From: [Streptosporangium] indianense | GTDB taxonomy: Bacteria > Actinomycetota > Actinomycetes > Streptomycetales > Streptomycetaceae | Assembly: GCF_021474405.1 (NCBI RefSeq) | Contig: NZ_JAKEIO010000068.1 | Coordinates: forward strand, 1 to 38,366 | Direction of reading: 5' to 3' | Length of the DNA stretch: 38,366 nucleotides | In this document: in pieces, positions 14,276 to 22,100 of the stretch | Layout: the number at the start of each line of letters is the position of its first letter | How positions within the stretch are numbered: position 1 is the stretch's first letter | Notes under the pieces: generated by a model | Told to the model about the DNA's origin: nothing | The model's database searches: none | The model's input: the letters and a program-made list of their open reading frames with translations, nothing else | Program-made: the position numbers and the translations under genes

Positions 14276-15474
14276 CCGAGGCCGGGCACGGCGGACGCCC
14301 GGTCCTTGCGGGTCGGCACCTTCCCGCAGAACTCCGCTTCGATGACGTCGGTGTAGAGGGAGGAGTCCGCCAGCCAGTCCCCGTTGATGTTGAAGGTGAG
14401 CTGGTGCTCGCCGTCCCGGGTGCCGGCCATCGCGGACAGGGAGCCGTTCGTACGGCCGCTCTTGCCCACCACCTTCACCCCGCAGGAGAGCTGCGCGAAC
14501 TCGACCCCGAGCCCGTACCCGATGCCGTGACCGGCCGGCACCTCGTCGAACATCTCCTTCATCTGCCGCGGGGGAAGCAAGCGGCCCTTCATCAGCGCGC
14601 GTTGGAAGCGGTTCAGATCTCCGCTGGTGGCGATGACGTCGCCGGCCGCGCCCAGCCAGGTCATGTTCTGTTCGGTCGCGTCGTGGATCTCGGCGTCGGG
14701 GGCGTCCTGGTGAAGCCGGGAGTAGCCGACGGGATGGGGTTTCGGCAGGTGGGGATCCGTGCCGGGGAACGACGTCCCGCGCAGTTTCAGGGGCCGGAGG
14801 ATGCGGCGGGTGATCTCCTGGGCGTAGCCGCGGCCCATGGCCTTCTCGATGACCATGCCCGCGATGACGAAGTTGGTGTTCGAGTAGGACGGTTCGCGCT
14901 CCGGGCCGGGCCGCGGTGCGCGCCGCAGGGCGATCGCCACGAGTTCCTCGGGCGTGTGGGTGTCGTACCGGTGCCGGGGGAAGCCGGGCCCCGCGCTGTC
15001 GTGGCTGAGGACGGGGTCGTCGGTGTAGTTGGCGATTCCGCTGGTGTGGTTGAGGAGTTGGCGCAGGGTGACCTCGGTGCCGTCGTAGCCGTTGCCGTGC
15101 AGCAGGCCGGGCAGCCATCGCTCGACCGTGTCGTCCAGGTTCAGTCTGCCTTCCGCCTCCAGTTGGAGCAGGACGGTGGCGACGAACGTCTTGGTGATGC
15201 TGGCGCCGCGGAAGTGGTCGCCGGCGGACCGCTCACGGCCGGTGCCGGTGTCCGCGTGGCCGGCCCGGCCGAACCAGGTCCCGTCGCTGTCCCGCGCTGT
15301 GGCCGCCACTCCGGGGAGCCCGCCCTTCTCGACCAGCGCGCGTAACGCGGTCCGGGTGGCCTCGTGGCCGTGCTGGTGGTCTGCTGCCTGCGCCGGCGGG
15401 GCGAGGGCCGCCGTTCCGGCGCACAGCGCCACGGCCAGGGCGATCGGGACGGTGCGTGCGGAGCGCTTCTTCAT
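14272..15474 (-). CDS. Secreted serine hydrolase (S12 beta-lactamase / D,D-carboxypeptidase family)
   Basis: A 400-residue exported enzyme. The signal peptide is MKKRSARTVPIALAVALCAGTAALAPPAQAA. Active-site motifs of class C beta-lactamase/S12 peptidases follow: SxxK in FRGASITKTFVATVLL, YxN in EPSYSNTNFVIAGMVIEKAM, and the KTG equivalent VVGKSGRTNGS. Overall layout (LRQLLNHTSGIANY; TWLGAAGDVIATSGDLNRF) matches D-alanyl-D-alanine carboxypeptidase/esterase-like members. Substrate could be peptidoglycan stem peptides, D-amino-acid peptides or esters. ATG 15474 is preceded by AGGAGG at 15484-15489 (complement), and this ribosome site overlaps an 18-bp perfect inverted repeat (15486-15527). The gene end overlaps the flavoprotein stop by 4 bp (tail to tail). 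Confidence 0.9.
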   Translation of the reverse strand: MKKRSARTVPIALAVALCAGTAALAPPAQAADHQHGHEATRTALRALVEKGGLPGVAATARDSDGTWFGRAGHADTGTGRERSAGDHFRGASITKTFVATVLLQLEAEGRLNLDDTVERWLPGLLHGNGYDGTEVTLRQLLNHTSGIANYTDDPVLSHDSAGPGFPRHRYDTHTPEELVAIALRRAPRPGPEREPSYSNTNFVIAGMVIEKAMGRGYAQEITRRILRPLKLRGTSFPGTDPHLPKPHPVGYSRLHQDAPDAEIHDATEQNMTWLGAAGDVIATSGDLNRFQRALMKGRLLPPRQMKEMFDEVPAGHGIGYGLGVEFAQLSCGVKVVGKSGRTNGSLSAMAGTRDGEHQLTFNINGDWLADSSLYTDVIEAEFCGKVPTRKDRASAVPGLG

Positions 15475-15485
15475 GCGTCTGTGCC

Positions 15486-15527
15486 TCCTGGTCACCGAGA
15501 GGCGGTGCTGCCTCTCGGTGACCAGGA
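15486..15527 (-). promoter_or_regulatory. 18-bp perfect inverted repeat over the serine-hydrolase ribosome site
   Basis: Positions 15486-15503 and 15510-15527 are exact reverse complements (plus-strand core CCTGGTCACCGAGAGGC), separated by GGTGCT. On the minus strand the arm ends inside the AGGAGG ribosome site (15484-15489) of the serine hydrolase, so an mRNA hairpin would bury half of it. Such a repeat can be an operator for a dimeric repressor, a translation-control stem, or part of a terminator from an upstream transcript. Confidence 0.7.
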
Positions 15528-15620
15528 CGCCCGCGCCCGGCTCCAGGGTTGATCTTCGGACCGGCGCGGTGGCGGAGCGTCAGCCCACGACGAGTACTGC
15601 GAAGTCGACGGTGGGCGGGG

Positions 15621-16175
15621 TCAGCCCGCGACGGCCAGCAGCGGGGTGCGGCCGAGCGCCGCGGAGAACTGGTCGACCACCTGACCGAGCGCCTCGGTGG
15701 CCGCCGGCGCGACGGTCAGCGAGCCGTCGTCGTGGACGGTGAGGTCCTTGTCGAGGGTGAACCAGCCCTGCACGATGTGGGCCGCGCCCATGGAGGTGAG
15801 GACGGGGCGCAGGGCGTAGTCGATGGCCAGAACATGGGCGACGCTGCCGCCGGTGGCGAGCGGCAGCACGGTCTTGCCGGCGAGGGCGTACTGCGGGAGC
15901 AGGTCCAGCAGGGCCTTCAGGACACCGGAGTAGGACGCCTTGTAGACGGGAGTGCCGACGACGACGCCGTCGGCCCGGGCGAACAGCCCGGTGGCCTCGA
16001 CGATGGCGGGGTGGCGGAAGTCCGCGCCGAGCAGGGCCTCCGCGGGGATGGTGCGGACGTCGAGCGGGATCACGTCGTGGCCCTGGGCCGCCAGCCGCTG
16101 GTCCAGGTGACGGAGCAGGCGGCTGGTACGGGACGAGGCGGAGGGGCTGCCGGAGACGGACAGGACGGTGGCCAT
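15621..16175 (-). CDS. NADPH-dependent FMN reductase (SsuE-like)
   Basis: A 184-residue flavodoxin-like reductase. SVSGSPSASSRTSRLLRHLDQRLAAQG binds the FMN phosphate, and ADGVVVGTPVYKASYSGVLKALLDLLPQYALAGKTVLPLATGGSVAHVLAIDYALRPVLTSMGA matches the SsuE/MsuE subgroup, which supplies reduced FMN to sulfonate or sulfone monooxygenases under sulfur limitation. The presence 186 nt upstream of the sulfur-type leader peptide (16362-16439) supports control by cysteine or sulfur supply. Possible user of the FMNH2: the acyl-CoA-dehydrogenase-like flavoprotein at 13226-14275 (inference). No SsuA/B/C transporter is seen in the window. Confidence 0.9.
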   Translation of the reverse strand: MATVLSVSGSPSASSRTSRLLRHLDQRLAAQGHDVIPLDVRTIPAEALLGADFRHPAIVEATGLFARADGVVVGTPVYKASYSGVLKALLDLLPQYALAGKTVLPLATGGSVAHVLAIDYALRPVLTSMGAAHIVQGWFTLDKDLTVHDDGSLTVAPAATEALGQVVDQFSAALGRTPLLAVAG

Positions 16176-16224
16176 GGGCTCTCATTTCCGGGAAGGCGCG
16201 ACTGCGTGGGGCACCGCCGCGTCC

Positions 16225-16239
16225 GGGACGTCGCGTCCC
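16225..16239 (-). promoter_or_regulatory. Small stem in the leader between leader peptide and FMN reductase
   Basis: GGGACG (16225-16230) and CGTCCC (16234-16239) form a compact stem with loop TCG in the leader of the FMN-reductase mRNA, downstream of the leader peptide. It could be part of an attenuator, but it lacks a U-tract and an alternative pairing could not be established by eye. Confidence 0.3.
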
Positions 16240-16361
16240 ACGGGCGTGCCGGGGACCGGGTTCGGGGTGAGGGGAATGCGCCGCACGGAGTGGGTCGCCG
16301 GCACGGAACAGGCCTGCCGACGGCGGATACGGCGGTGAGGAGAAGCGGCGAGCCGGAAGAC

Positions 16362-16439
16362 TCAGGCTGCGGCGCGACAGGAAGCGCTGGAGACGCGTGC
16401 GAGGTCGACGTGGCGTCGCCGCGTGAGGTCCAGTCGCAT
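16362..16439 (-). CDS. Sulfur-type leader peptide (25 aa)
   Basis: ATG 16439 opens a 25-codon frame ending TGA at 16362-16364, with the sequence RRHVDLARVSSASC followed by RAAA. It matches the conserved actinobacterial leader peptide (core RRHVDLxRV, Cys near the end) found upstream of sulfur-metabolism genes. It is read in the same direction as the SsuE-like reductase, which starts 186 nt downstream. In mycobacteria comparable Cys-containing small frames control downstream genes through ribosome stalling when cysteine is low. Here a promoter candidate (TTGACG 16477-16482, CACGAT 16453-16458, 18 bp apart, minus strand) puts the transcript start only a few bases before the ATG, so the peptide is near-leaderless and lacks a Shine-Dalgarno sequence. 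Confidence 0.75.
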   Translation of the reverse strand: MRLDLTRRRHVDLARVSSASCRAAA

Positions 16440-16452
16440 GGTCATGCCATGG

Positions 16453-16482
16453 ATCGTGGCAGTGGGGGTCACGGGCCGTCAA
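16453..16482 (-). promoter_or_regulatory. Candidate promoter of the leader peptide / FMN reductase
   Basis: On the minus strand TTGACG (16477-16482) and CACGAT (16453-16458) stand 18 bp apart, close to the housekeeping consensus. A start of transcription about 7 bases after the -10 box falls just before the leader-peptide ATG at 16439, which agrees with a near-leaderless leader mRNA. Confidence 0.45.
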
Positions 16483-16607
16483 GGAATGCGCGGCTCATCT
16501 CGTATCCCGGACCGGCTTTTTCGGAAGGGAACCGCTTGCGGTTCGCGCCCGCCCGGTTCGGCACGATCGGGCGGGCGCGTTCCGTCGCCGGGCGAACGGC
16601 GGCGGCC

Positions 16608-16784
16608 TCAGTCGTCGTCCGCGGGGACGACCACGAGGAAGGCGTCGGACTCCAGGTCCATCACGACGGTGGCCGGTTCACCCTCGGCGCGGCGGCGTGC
16701 CGCGTACTCCTCCGCGGGCCACGATCCGCGCGGAGACCCTGCCGGGAACCGCTCCAACACCTTCGCACCGATGGCCGTGGTCAC
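16608..16784 (-). CDS. Conserved small protein (58 aa), unknown function
   Basis: GTG 16784 preceded by AAGGAGG opens a 58-residue protein. The C-terminal pattern SPRGSWPAEEYAARRRAEGEPATVVMDLESDAFLVVVP is, from memory, a widely conserved small actinobacterial/proteobacterial family, with the WPAEEY and VVMDLxSDAFLV blocks as its signature. No catalytic residue or membrane segment is apparent. The frame remains open upstream to 17048, but the ribosome site and homology fix the short form. It lies between a sulfur-regulated gene and the SPW protein without evident partner. Confidence 0.7.
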   Translation of the reverse strand: MTTAIGAKVLERFPAGSPRGSWPAEEYAARRRAEGEPATVVMDLESDAFLVVVPADDD

Positions 16785-17010
16785 GTCCGCTGCCCTCCTT
16801 GCCCCTCGCCGCCCCGCGGGCGACGTCGCCGGTCGTTGTCGTACACATCCGGATGCCCCCGATCCGCCCGGGCATGTACTGCGGGGTAGATTCCGCCCGC
16901 CTCGCCAAGCTCTACACATAAAGGGGAAATAAGCGCAGAATGACACGTACGCGGCGATTACCGCATACCCCACCAGAAGCGGTCGCCCTGCACCATGAAG
17001 GAGACGAGTC

Positions 17011-17451
17011 ATGGCCAACGTCTCGCCCACCAGAGGTGACATCACCACTCACCCCGATGCTTCCGAGATGCGTGACCGCTACGCGCGCATGCTCGGTGGC
17101 CGCGATGTGGCGCTCGTGGACGGACCGGTGTTCCTGCTCGGTCTGTACTGCGCCGCCTCCCCGTGGATAGTCCACTACACGACCAGCCAGCCGGCCCTCG
17201 TGACCCACAACCTGATCATGGGCATCGCGATCGGTCTGCTGGCGCTCGGGTTCACTCGCGCTCCCGAGCGCATGTACGGCCTGAGCTGGGCCATGTGCGC
17301 CGTGGGCGTATGGATGATCATCTCACCGTGGGTCGTCGGCGAAAGCCCGGACGCCGGTGTCGTGTGGAACAACATCATCATCGGTGCACTGGCCGTGATC
17401 CTGGGGCTCGTGTGCGCCGGCACGGCGGCGAAGGCCACGCCCAGGCCGTAG
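17011..17451 (+). CDS. SPW repeat membrane protein
   Basis: A 146-residue integral membrane protein. Two SPW motifs are visible: YCAASPWIVHYT near residue 50 and MIISPWVVGESPD near residue 103, each starting a pair of helices (LLGLYCAASPWI, LIMGIAIGLLALGF, YGLSWAMCAVGVWMII, IIIGALAVILGLVCAG), giving four transmembrane segments. N-terminal 35 residues are soluble and charged. The biochemical role of this family is unknown. AAGGAG precedes ATG 17011 by 7 bases. It ends in the hairpin at 17474-17498 and is monocistronic. Confidence 0.9.
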   Translation: MANVSPTRGDITTHPDASEMRDRYARMLGGRDVALVDGPVFLLGLYCAASPWIVHYTTSQPALVTHNLIMGIAIGLLALGFTRAPERMYGLSWAMCAVGVWMIISPWVVGESPDAGVVWNNIIIGALAVILGLVCAGTAAKATPRP

Positions 17452-17473
17452 CGGACAGCGGAAGGGAACCGAA

Positions 17474-17498
17474 GGCCGGTCCACGCCCTGGACCGGCC
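17474..17498 (+). terminator. Hairpin terminator after the SPW gene
   Basis: GGCCGGTCCA (17474-17483) and TGGACCGGCC (17489-17498) are perfect arms around the loop CGCCC, 23 bp after the stop codon of the SPW gene. The convergent GNAT gene ends at 17595, so it may serve both. Confidence 0.7.
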
Positions 17499-17594
17499 CG
17501 TTCACGTCCGCCCTCCGGCGTCCATGCCACGGTGGCGCAGCGGCGGCCCGCGCATGTGTGACGTGCCTTCCCGTTCCGCCACGGGCCCGTGCGG

Positions 17595-18371
17595 TCAGGA
17601 CGTGTACTGGTACGGCGTCGTGGTCGTCAGGGGCAGGAAGCCGAGCCGTTCCAGGATCGGACGGCTCTGGTCGGAGGCGTCGACCTGGAGGTAGGAGTAG
17701 CCGCGGGCGGCGGCGGCCCGGGCGCGGTGGGCCACCAGGGAGCGGTAGATGCCCCGGCCGCGCCAGCCCCGTACGGTGCCGCCGCCCCAGAGGCCGGCGA
17801 AAGGGGTACCGGGCACGAGTTCCATGCGGGCCGCGCTCACCGGCCGGTCGCCGGCCATCGCCACGACGGCGACGACGGTGTCCGGGGCCGCCGACAGCCG
17901 GGCGAGGAGTTGGTGGCGCAGCCAGGAGCTGTCCGCGCCGAACGCGTCCTGGTGGACGTGTGCCACGAGATCGACGCCCGCCGGGTCGGTGACCGGCTCG
18001 ACGCGCACGCCCTCGGGCGGTTCCACGTCGTGGGCGACCACGGCGACCTCGCCGATCATCAGCGTCTCCGCGGGCTCGGGCGTGAACCCTGCCGCGCGCA
18101 GCCGAGGCCCGAGGTCCGCCGGCCGGTCGTGCCCGTAGAGCTTCCACTCGAAGTCGAGACCGAGCCCGGTGTAGTGGTCGATCTGCGCGGCGATCGCGGC
18201 GTCCGCCCCGGCCTCGTCGAGGTCGGACCACACGATGCCGTTCCAGCCCTGCGCGGAGGCGACCTGGCGGACGACGCCGCCGGTCCGCTCGACACGGGCG
18301 TCGGGACCGTCCGGGCGCGCTCCCGCGCGCAGGTCACGGTCGAACAGCGCGAGCAGCTCCGCATGATCCAT
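17595..18371 (-). CDS. GNAT-family N-acetyltransferase
   Basis: A 258-residue protein with a C-terminal GNAT domain: VVAMAGDRPVSAARMELVPGTPFAGLWGGGTVRGWRGRGIYRSLVAHRARAAAARGYSYLQVDASDQSRPILERLGFLPLTTTTPYQY. The Q/RGxG acetyl-CoA loop is VRGWRGRGIYR. The N-terminal half (residues 1-120) is a second, degenerate GNAT-like domain typical of this actinobacterial group. Substrate unknown. I choose ATG 18371 (MDHAELL), 7 bases after GAGG; a GTG at 18377 is too close to that ribosome site. Confidence 0.88.
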   Translation of the reverse strand: MDHAELLALFDRDLRAGARPDGPDARVERTGGVVRQVASAQGWNGIVWSDLDEAGADAAIAAQIDHYTGLGLDFEWKLYGHDRPADLGPRLRAAGFTPEPAETLMIGEVAVVAHDVEPPEGVRVEPVTDPAGVDLVAHVHQDAFGADSSWLRHQLLARLSAAPDTVVAVVAMAGDRPVSAARMELVPGTPFAGLWGGGTVRGWRGRGIYRSLVAHRARAAAARGYSYLQVDASDQSRPILERLGFLPLTTTTPYQYTS

Positions 18372-18392
18372 GAGCACACCTCAGCAGGCAGC

Positions 18393-18487
18393 GGACCGGG
18401 CGGCAACGGGTTTTGCGGTGCGAACGCCCCTCCCTGTGGGCCCCCGGCACTCCGCCCGGGACCGGGCGGCGAAGGGTTCTGCGGCGC
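18393..18487. repeat. Pair of imperfect 29-bp direct repeats
   Basis: Starting at 18393 and 18459 there are two copies beginning GGACCGGGCGGC and continuing to GGGTT(T/C)TGCGG(T/C)GC, 25 of 29 bases identical and 66 bp apart. They occupy the intergenic space between the divergent GNAT and deaminase genes. They are unlike a simple operator and may be copies of a dispersed Streptomyces repeat. Confidence 0.6.
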
Positions 18488-18575
18488 TCCCCCTCCCGGC
18501 CCCGCTCCTTTCCCGCCGACGGCCGGCGTCCTAGGGTCCTGTCGATCACACGTCGTCTCGGGAGAGGCCTGCCGC

Positions 18576-19061
18576 ATGGTCGTGAAGGACACGGAACTGC
18601 CGCACCTGCGCCGCTGTGTGGAGCTCGCGGCCGAGGCCCTGGAGGCCGGGGACGAGCCGTTCGGATCGGTTCTGGTGGGCGGGGACGGCACCGTCCTCGG
18701 CGAGGACCACAACCGGGTGGCCTCGGGCGACCGCACCCGGCACCCCGAGTTCGAGCTGGCCCGCTGGTCGGCGGCGCACCTCACGCCCGCGGAACGGGCG
18801 GCCGCCACGGTCTACACCTCCGGCGAGCACTGCCCGATGTGCGCGGCCGCGCACGCCTGGGTCGGCCTCGGCCGGATCGTCTACGTCTCCTCGTCGGAGC
18901 AACTGGGCTCCTGGCTCGCGGAGTTGGGGGTCCCCGCCCCACCGGTGCGGCCACTTCCCGTACACGAGGTGGCGCCCGCCGTAGTCGTGGACGGCCCGGT
19001 TCCGGACCTCGTCGACCGGGTGAGGGAGTTGCACGTCAGGTTCCACCGCGGGCGCGGTTGA
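18576..19061 (+). CDS. Nucleoside/nucleobase deaminase (CDA fold)
   Basis: A 161-residue zinc deaminase related to guanine deaminase and tRNA-adenosine deaminase TadA. Zinc ligands: His and Glu in TRHPEFELARWS and the two Cys in TSGEHCPMCAAAHAW (the PCxxC site read as HCPMC). DEPFGSVLVGGDGTVLGEDHN is the standard N-terminal strand, and LGRIVYVSSSEQ the strand after the zinc helix. The A in the usual HAE is replaced by P (HPE), which is common in nucleobase deaminases of this group. Substrate not assignable. ATG 18576 follows GGGAGAGG. The convergent-facing tail carries a weak hairpin at 19076-19094. Confidence 0.85.
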   Translation: MVVKDTELPHLRRCVELAAEALEAGDEPFGSVLVGGDGTVLGEDHNRVASGDRTRHPEFELARWSAAHLTPAERAAATVYTSGEHCPMCAAAHAWVGLGRIVYVSSSEQLGSWLAELGVPAPPVRPLPVHEVAPAVVVDGPVPDLVDRVRELHVRFHRGRG

Positions 19062-19075
19062 GGCCCGGCCCGGCC

Positions 19076-19094
19076 CCCTGCCCGAGATGCAGGG
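19076..19094 (+). terminator. Weak hairpin after the deaminase gene
   Basis: CCCTGC (19076-19081) and GCAGGG (19089-19094) enclose CCGAGAT. It lies 15 bp after the deaminase stop and before the promoter region of the fusion gene. Only a short stem, so the call is tentative. Confidence 0.35.
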
Positions 19095-19127
19095 CCGCTG
19101 GGACGAACCTACGATCGTTTTGAATTG

Positions 19128-19177
19128 GACCAGGTGTAAGACCAGGCGTACGCGCCGGTCTCCCCGACGGGGGGAGG
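19128..19177 (+). promoter_or_regulatory. Direct repeat and ribosome-site hairpin before the GGDEF-EAL fusion gene
   Basis: GACCAGGTGTA (19128-19138) and GACCAGGCGTA (19140-19150) are two copies with a 12-bp period. Immediately after, CTCCCC (19160-19165) can pair with GGGGAG (19171-19176), the very bases of the ribosome site of the gene starting at 19181. The repeat could bind a regulator and the stem could limit translation; neither is proven. Confidence 0.5.
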
Positions 19178-19180
19178 CAC

Positions 19181-22100
19181 ATGTCCTCGTTGCCGGCACG
19201 CCGGCTCATGGCCGTCTACGTCGTACTGGTCGCGGCCGTCACCGTCGTGTACATGACCGTGCCGGTGATGGTCCCCGTGATGTGGGCCGTGATGGGGCTG
19301 GCCGGGGTCGCCGCGGTCCTGATCGGCACCCGCCTCCACCGGCCCGCCCACCCGTGGCCCTGGTGGGTCCTGGCGGCCGGCCTGCTGGTCTTCGTCGCGG
19401 GTGACACGTACTACTTCGTGATGGAGCAGTACCTCGGGGCCTCCAACCCGTTCCCGTCCCCGGCGGACGCCTGCTACCTCGCGATGTACCCGCTCATCGC
19501 GCTCGGCCTGTCGGGACTGGTGCGTCACCGGTGGGCCGGCCGCGACCTGCCGAGCCTGCTCGACGCGCTGATCGTCACCGCCGGCCTCGCGCTGCCCGTG
19601 TGGGTCTACCTGGTGCAGCCGCTGACCGTCGTCCAGGGCCTGACCTGGCAGCAGCGTGCCATCAGCATCGCCTACCCCCTCGGCGACATCCTCGTGCTGG
19701 CCCTGCTGGTCCGGCTGCTCACCCCCAGCCCGGTCAACGGCTCCAATCGCGCCGTGCGCCTGCTGGTCGCCGGCACGGTGACCCTGCTCGTCACCGACAT
19801 CGGATACGGGATCCTGCAGTTGAACGACGTGTGGGAGACCGGCAGCTTCCTGGACCTCGGCTGGGTCGTCTTCTACACCGCCTGGGGCCTGGCGGCGCTG
19901 CATCCGTCCATGGTCGAGCTGACGGCCTCCGTGCCCCAGCGGGAGTCCCTGCTGCCGCCGCGGCGCAGGCTGGTCATGCTCGCCGTGGCCACGCTCATCG
20001 CCCCGGGGATCCTGCTCTGGGAGGGGCTGAGCGGCCAGACCCGCGACGCCGCCGCGATCGCGGCCTTCTCGGGCGTGCTGTTCCTCCTGGTCATCCTCCG
20101 GCTGGCGGGGATGGTCGTCGCACATCGCCATGCGGTACACAGGGAGCTCGCCCTGCGGACCGCCGCCGCGTCGCTGGTTTCCGCCTTCCGGCAGGAGGAG
20201 GTGGACCGGTCCTGCCGGGCGGCGGTCGACCGGCTGATGGGCCCGGACGTACCGCACCGGACCCTGCTGCTGCCGCGGGAGCGCGCGGCGGACCTCGGGG
20301 CCCAGGGCACCCGGCTGGTGAGCCCGGCCGCCCTCGATCCCGACCTCTGCACCGGGCTGGACGGCCTGCCGTCCGTCCTGGCCTGCCCCATGACCCAGCC
20401 CGACCGCCCCACCGGGGCCGTGCCGGGCGTCCTGCTCGTCGCCGCCCCCGAGCGGCAGCTCATCGAGACCCGGAGCTCCCTGGAGATCCTCGCCTCCCAC
20501 GCGGGCCTGGCCATGGAGCGTGTCGCGCTGCGGCAGGAAGTAGTCCGGCGCGAGAACGAGGCGTACTTCCGCACCCTCGTCCGCAACACCTCCGATGTGA
20601 TCCTGATCCTGGAGGACGACGACACCATCCGGTACGCCAGCCCCTCGGCGCGGTCCGTGTTCGGCACCGATGACCTCGTGGGGGTCTCGCTGCCGCAGCT
20701 GGTGGATCCCGGCGACCGGGACCGGGCCGCGCGGGGACTGACCGCCGTACGGGCGCGGGGGCCGTGGGCGGGGCACGACCACTGGTGGGTGCAGCGCCGG
20801 GAGGGGCGCGTCGAGGTGGAGGTCCGGTTCAGTGACTTCCGCGACGAGCGCACCGTGTCCGGCCTGGTGGTGACCCTGCGGGACGTGACGGAACAGCGGC
20901 GGCTCGAGCAGGAGCTGACGCAGCGGGCCTTCCACGACTCGCTGACCGGTCTGCCCAACCGGACCCTGCTGCTGGAGCGGATCGAACGCGCCCTGCTGCG
21001 CGGGCGCCGCGAGTCGTCCCTGACCTGTCTGCTCTTCATCGATCTCGACGACTTCAAACTGGTCAACGACACGATGGGGCACCGGGCCGGCGACCACCTG
21101 CTGGTCTCGGTCGGCAACCGGCTGTCCCGGACGCTGCGCCGCACCGACACCGCCGCCCGGCTCGGCGGTGACGAGTTCGCCGTACTGATGGAGGACGCCA
21201 AGCAGCCCCTGGACGCCGAACTGCTCGCCGCCCAGGTGATCCAGACGCTGAGCCGGCCCTTCGACCTGGCCGACGAGTCGGTGACGGTGTCGGCCAGCGT
21301 GGGTGTGGCAACCGCGCGCGACAGCACGGACGCGGAGGAACTGCTCGGCCACGCCGACCTCGCGCTGTACGCGGCGAAGGCGGCGGGCAAACGGCAGTGG
21401 CGCCGGTTCAAGCCGCTGCTGCGCAGCCGCATGGTGGAGCGGCACGATCTGCAGTCCCAGCTGGCCCGGGCGGTCGCCGACAAGGCGTTCGTGCTGCGCT
21501 ACCAGCCCGTCGTGGACATCTCGGCGGGTGAGGTGGTGGGGTTCGAGGCGCTGGTCCGCTGGCCGCACGAGCAGCGGCCGCCCGTCATGCCGGACCAGTT
21601 CATCAGGCTGGCCGAGGAGACCGGGCACATCGCCCCGCTCGGCTCATGGGTGCTGGAGAACGCGGTCAGCGACATCGTGAACCTGCAGCGTCTGCCCGGG
21701 CCCGCCCGTCCGCCGTACGTCAGCGTGAACGTCTCCGCCCGTCAGTTCCGCGACGCCGGGTTCATCGAGCAGGTCGGGGAGGCGCTGAGCACACCGGGGC
21801 TGGAGCCGGGTTCGCTGCAGCTGGAGATGACCGAGACGGTGCTGCTGCACCGCGACGACCGTCTCCAGACGGTGCTGAACACCCTCAAGGAACTCGGGGT
21901 GCACATCGCGGTCGACGACTTCGGCACCGGCTTCTCCTCGCTGCGCTACCTGCGGGACTTCCCCATCGACGTACTGAAGATCGACAAGTCGTTCATCGAC
22001 GACATCACGCGTGACGCCCAGCAGGTCGCCCTGGTCGAGGGCATCGTGCGCATCGCCGACACCCTGGGCCTGCAGGTCATCGCGGAGGGCATCGAGGACG

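Noticed and set aside
19109..21628. An 839-codon minus-strand frame inside the GGDEF-EAL gene
   Set aside because: It mirrors the third-position G/C bias of the real gene and has repetitive His/Gln/Arg/Gly composition without homology.
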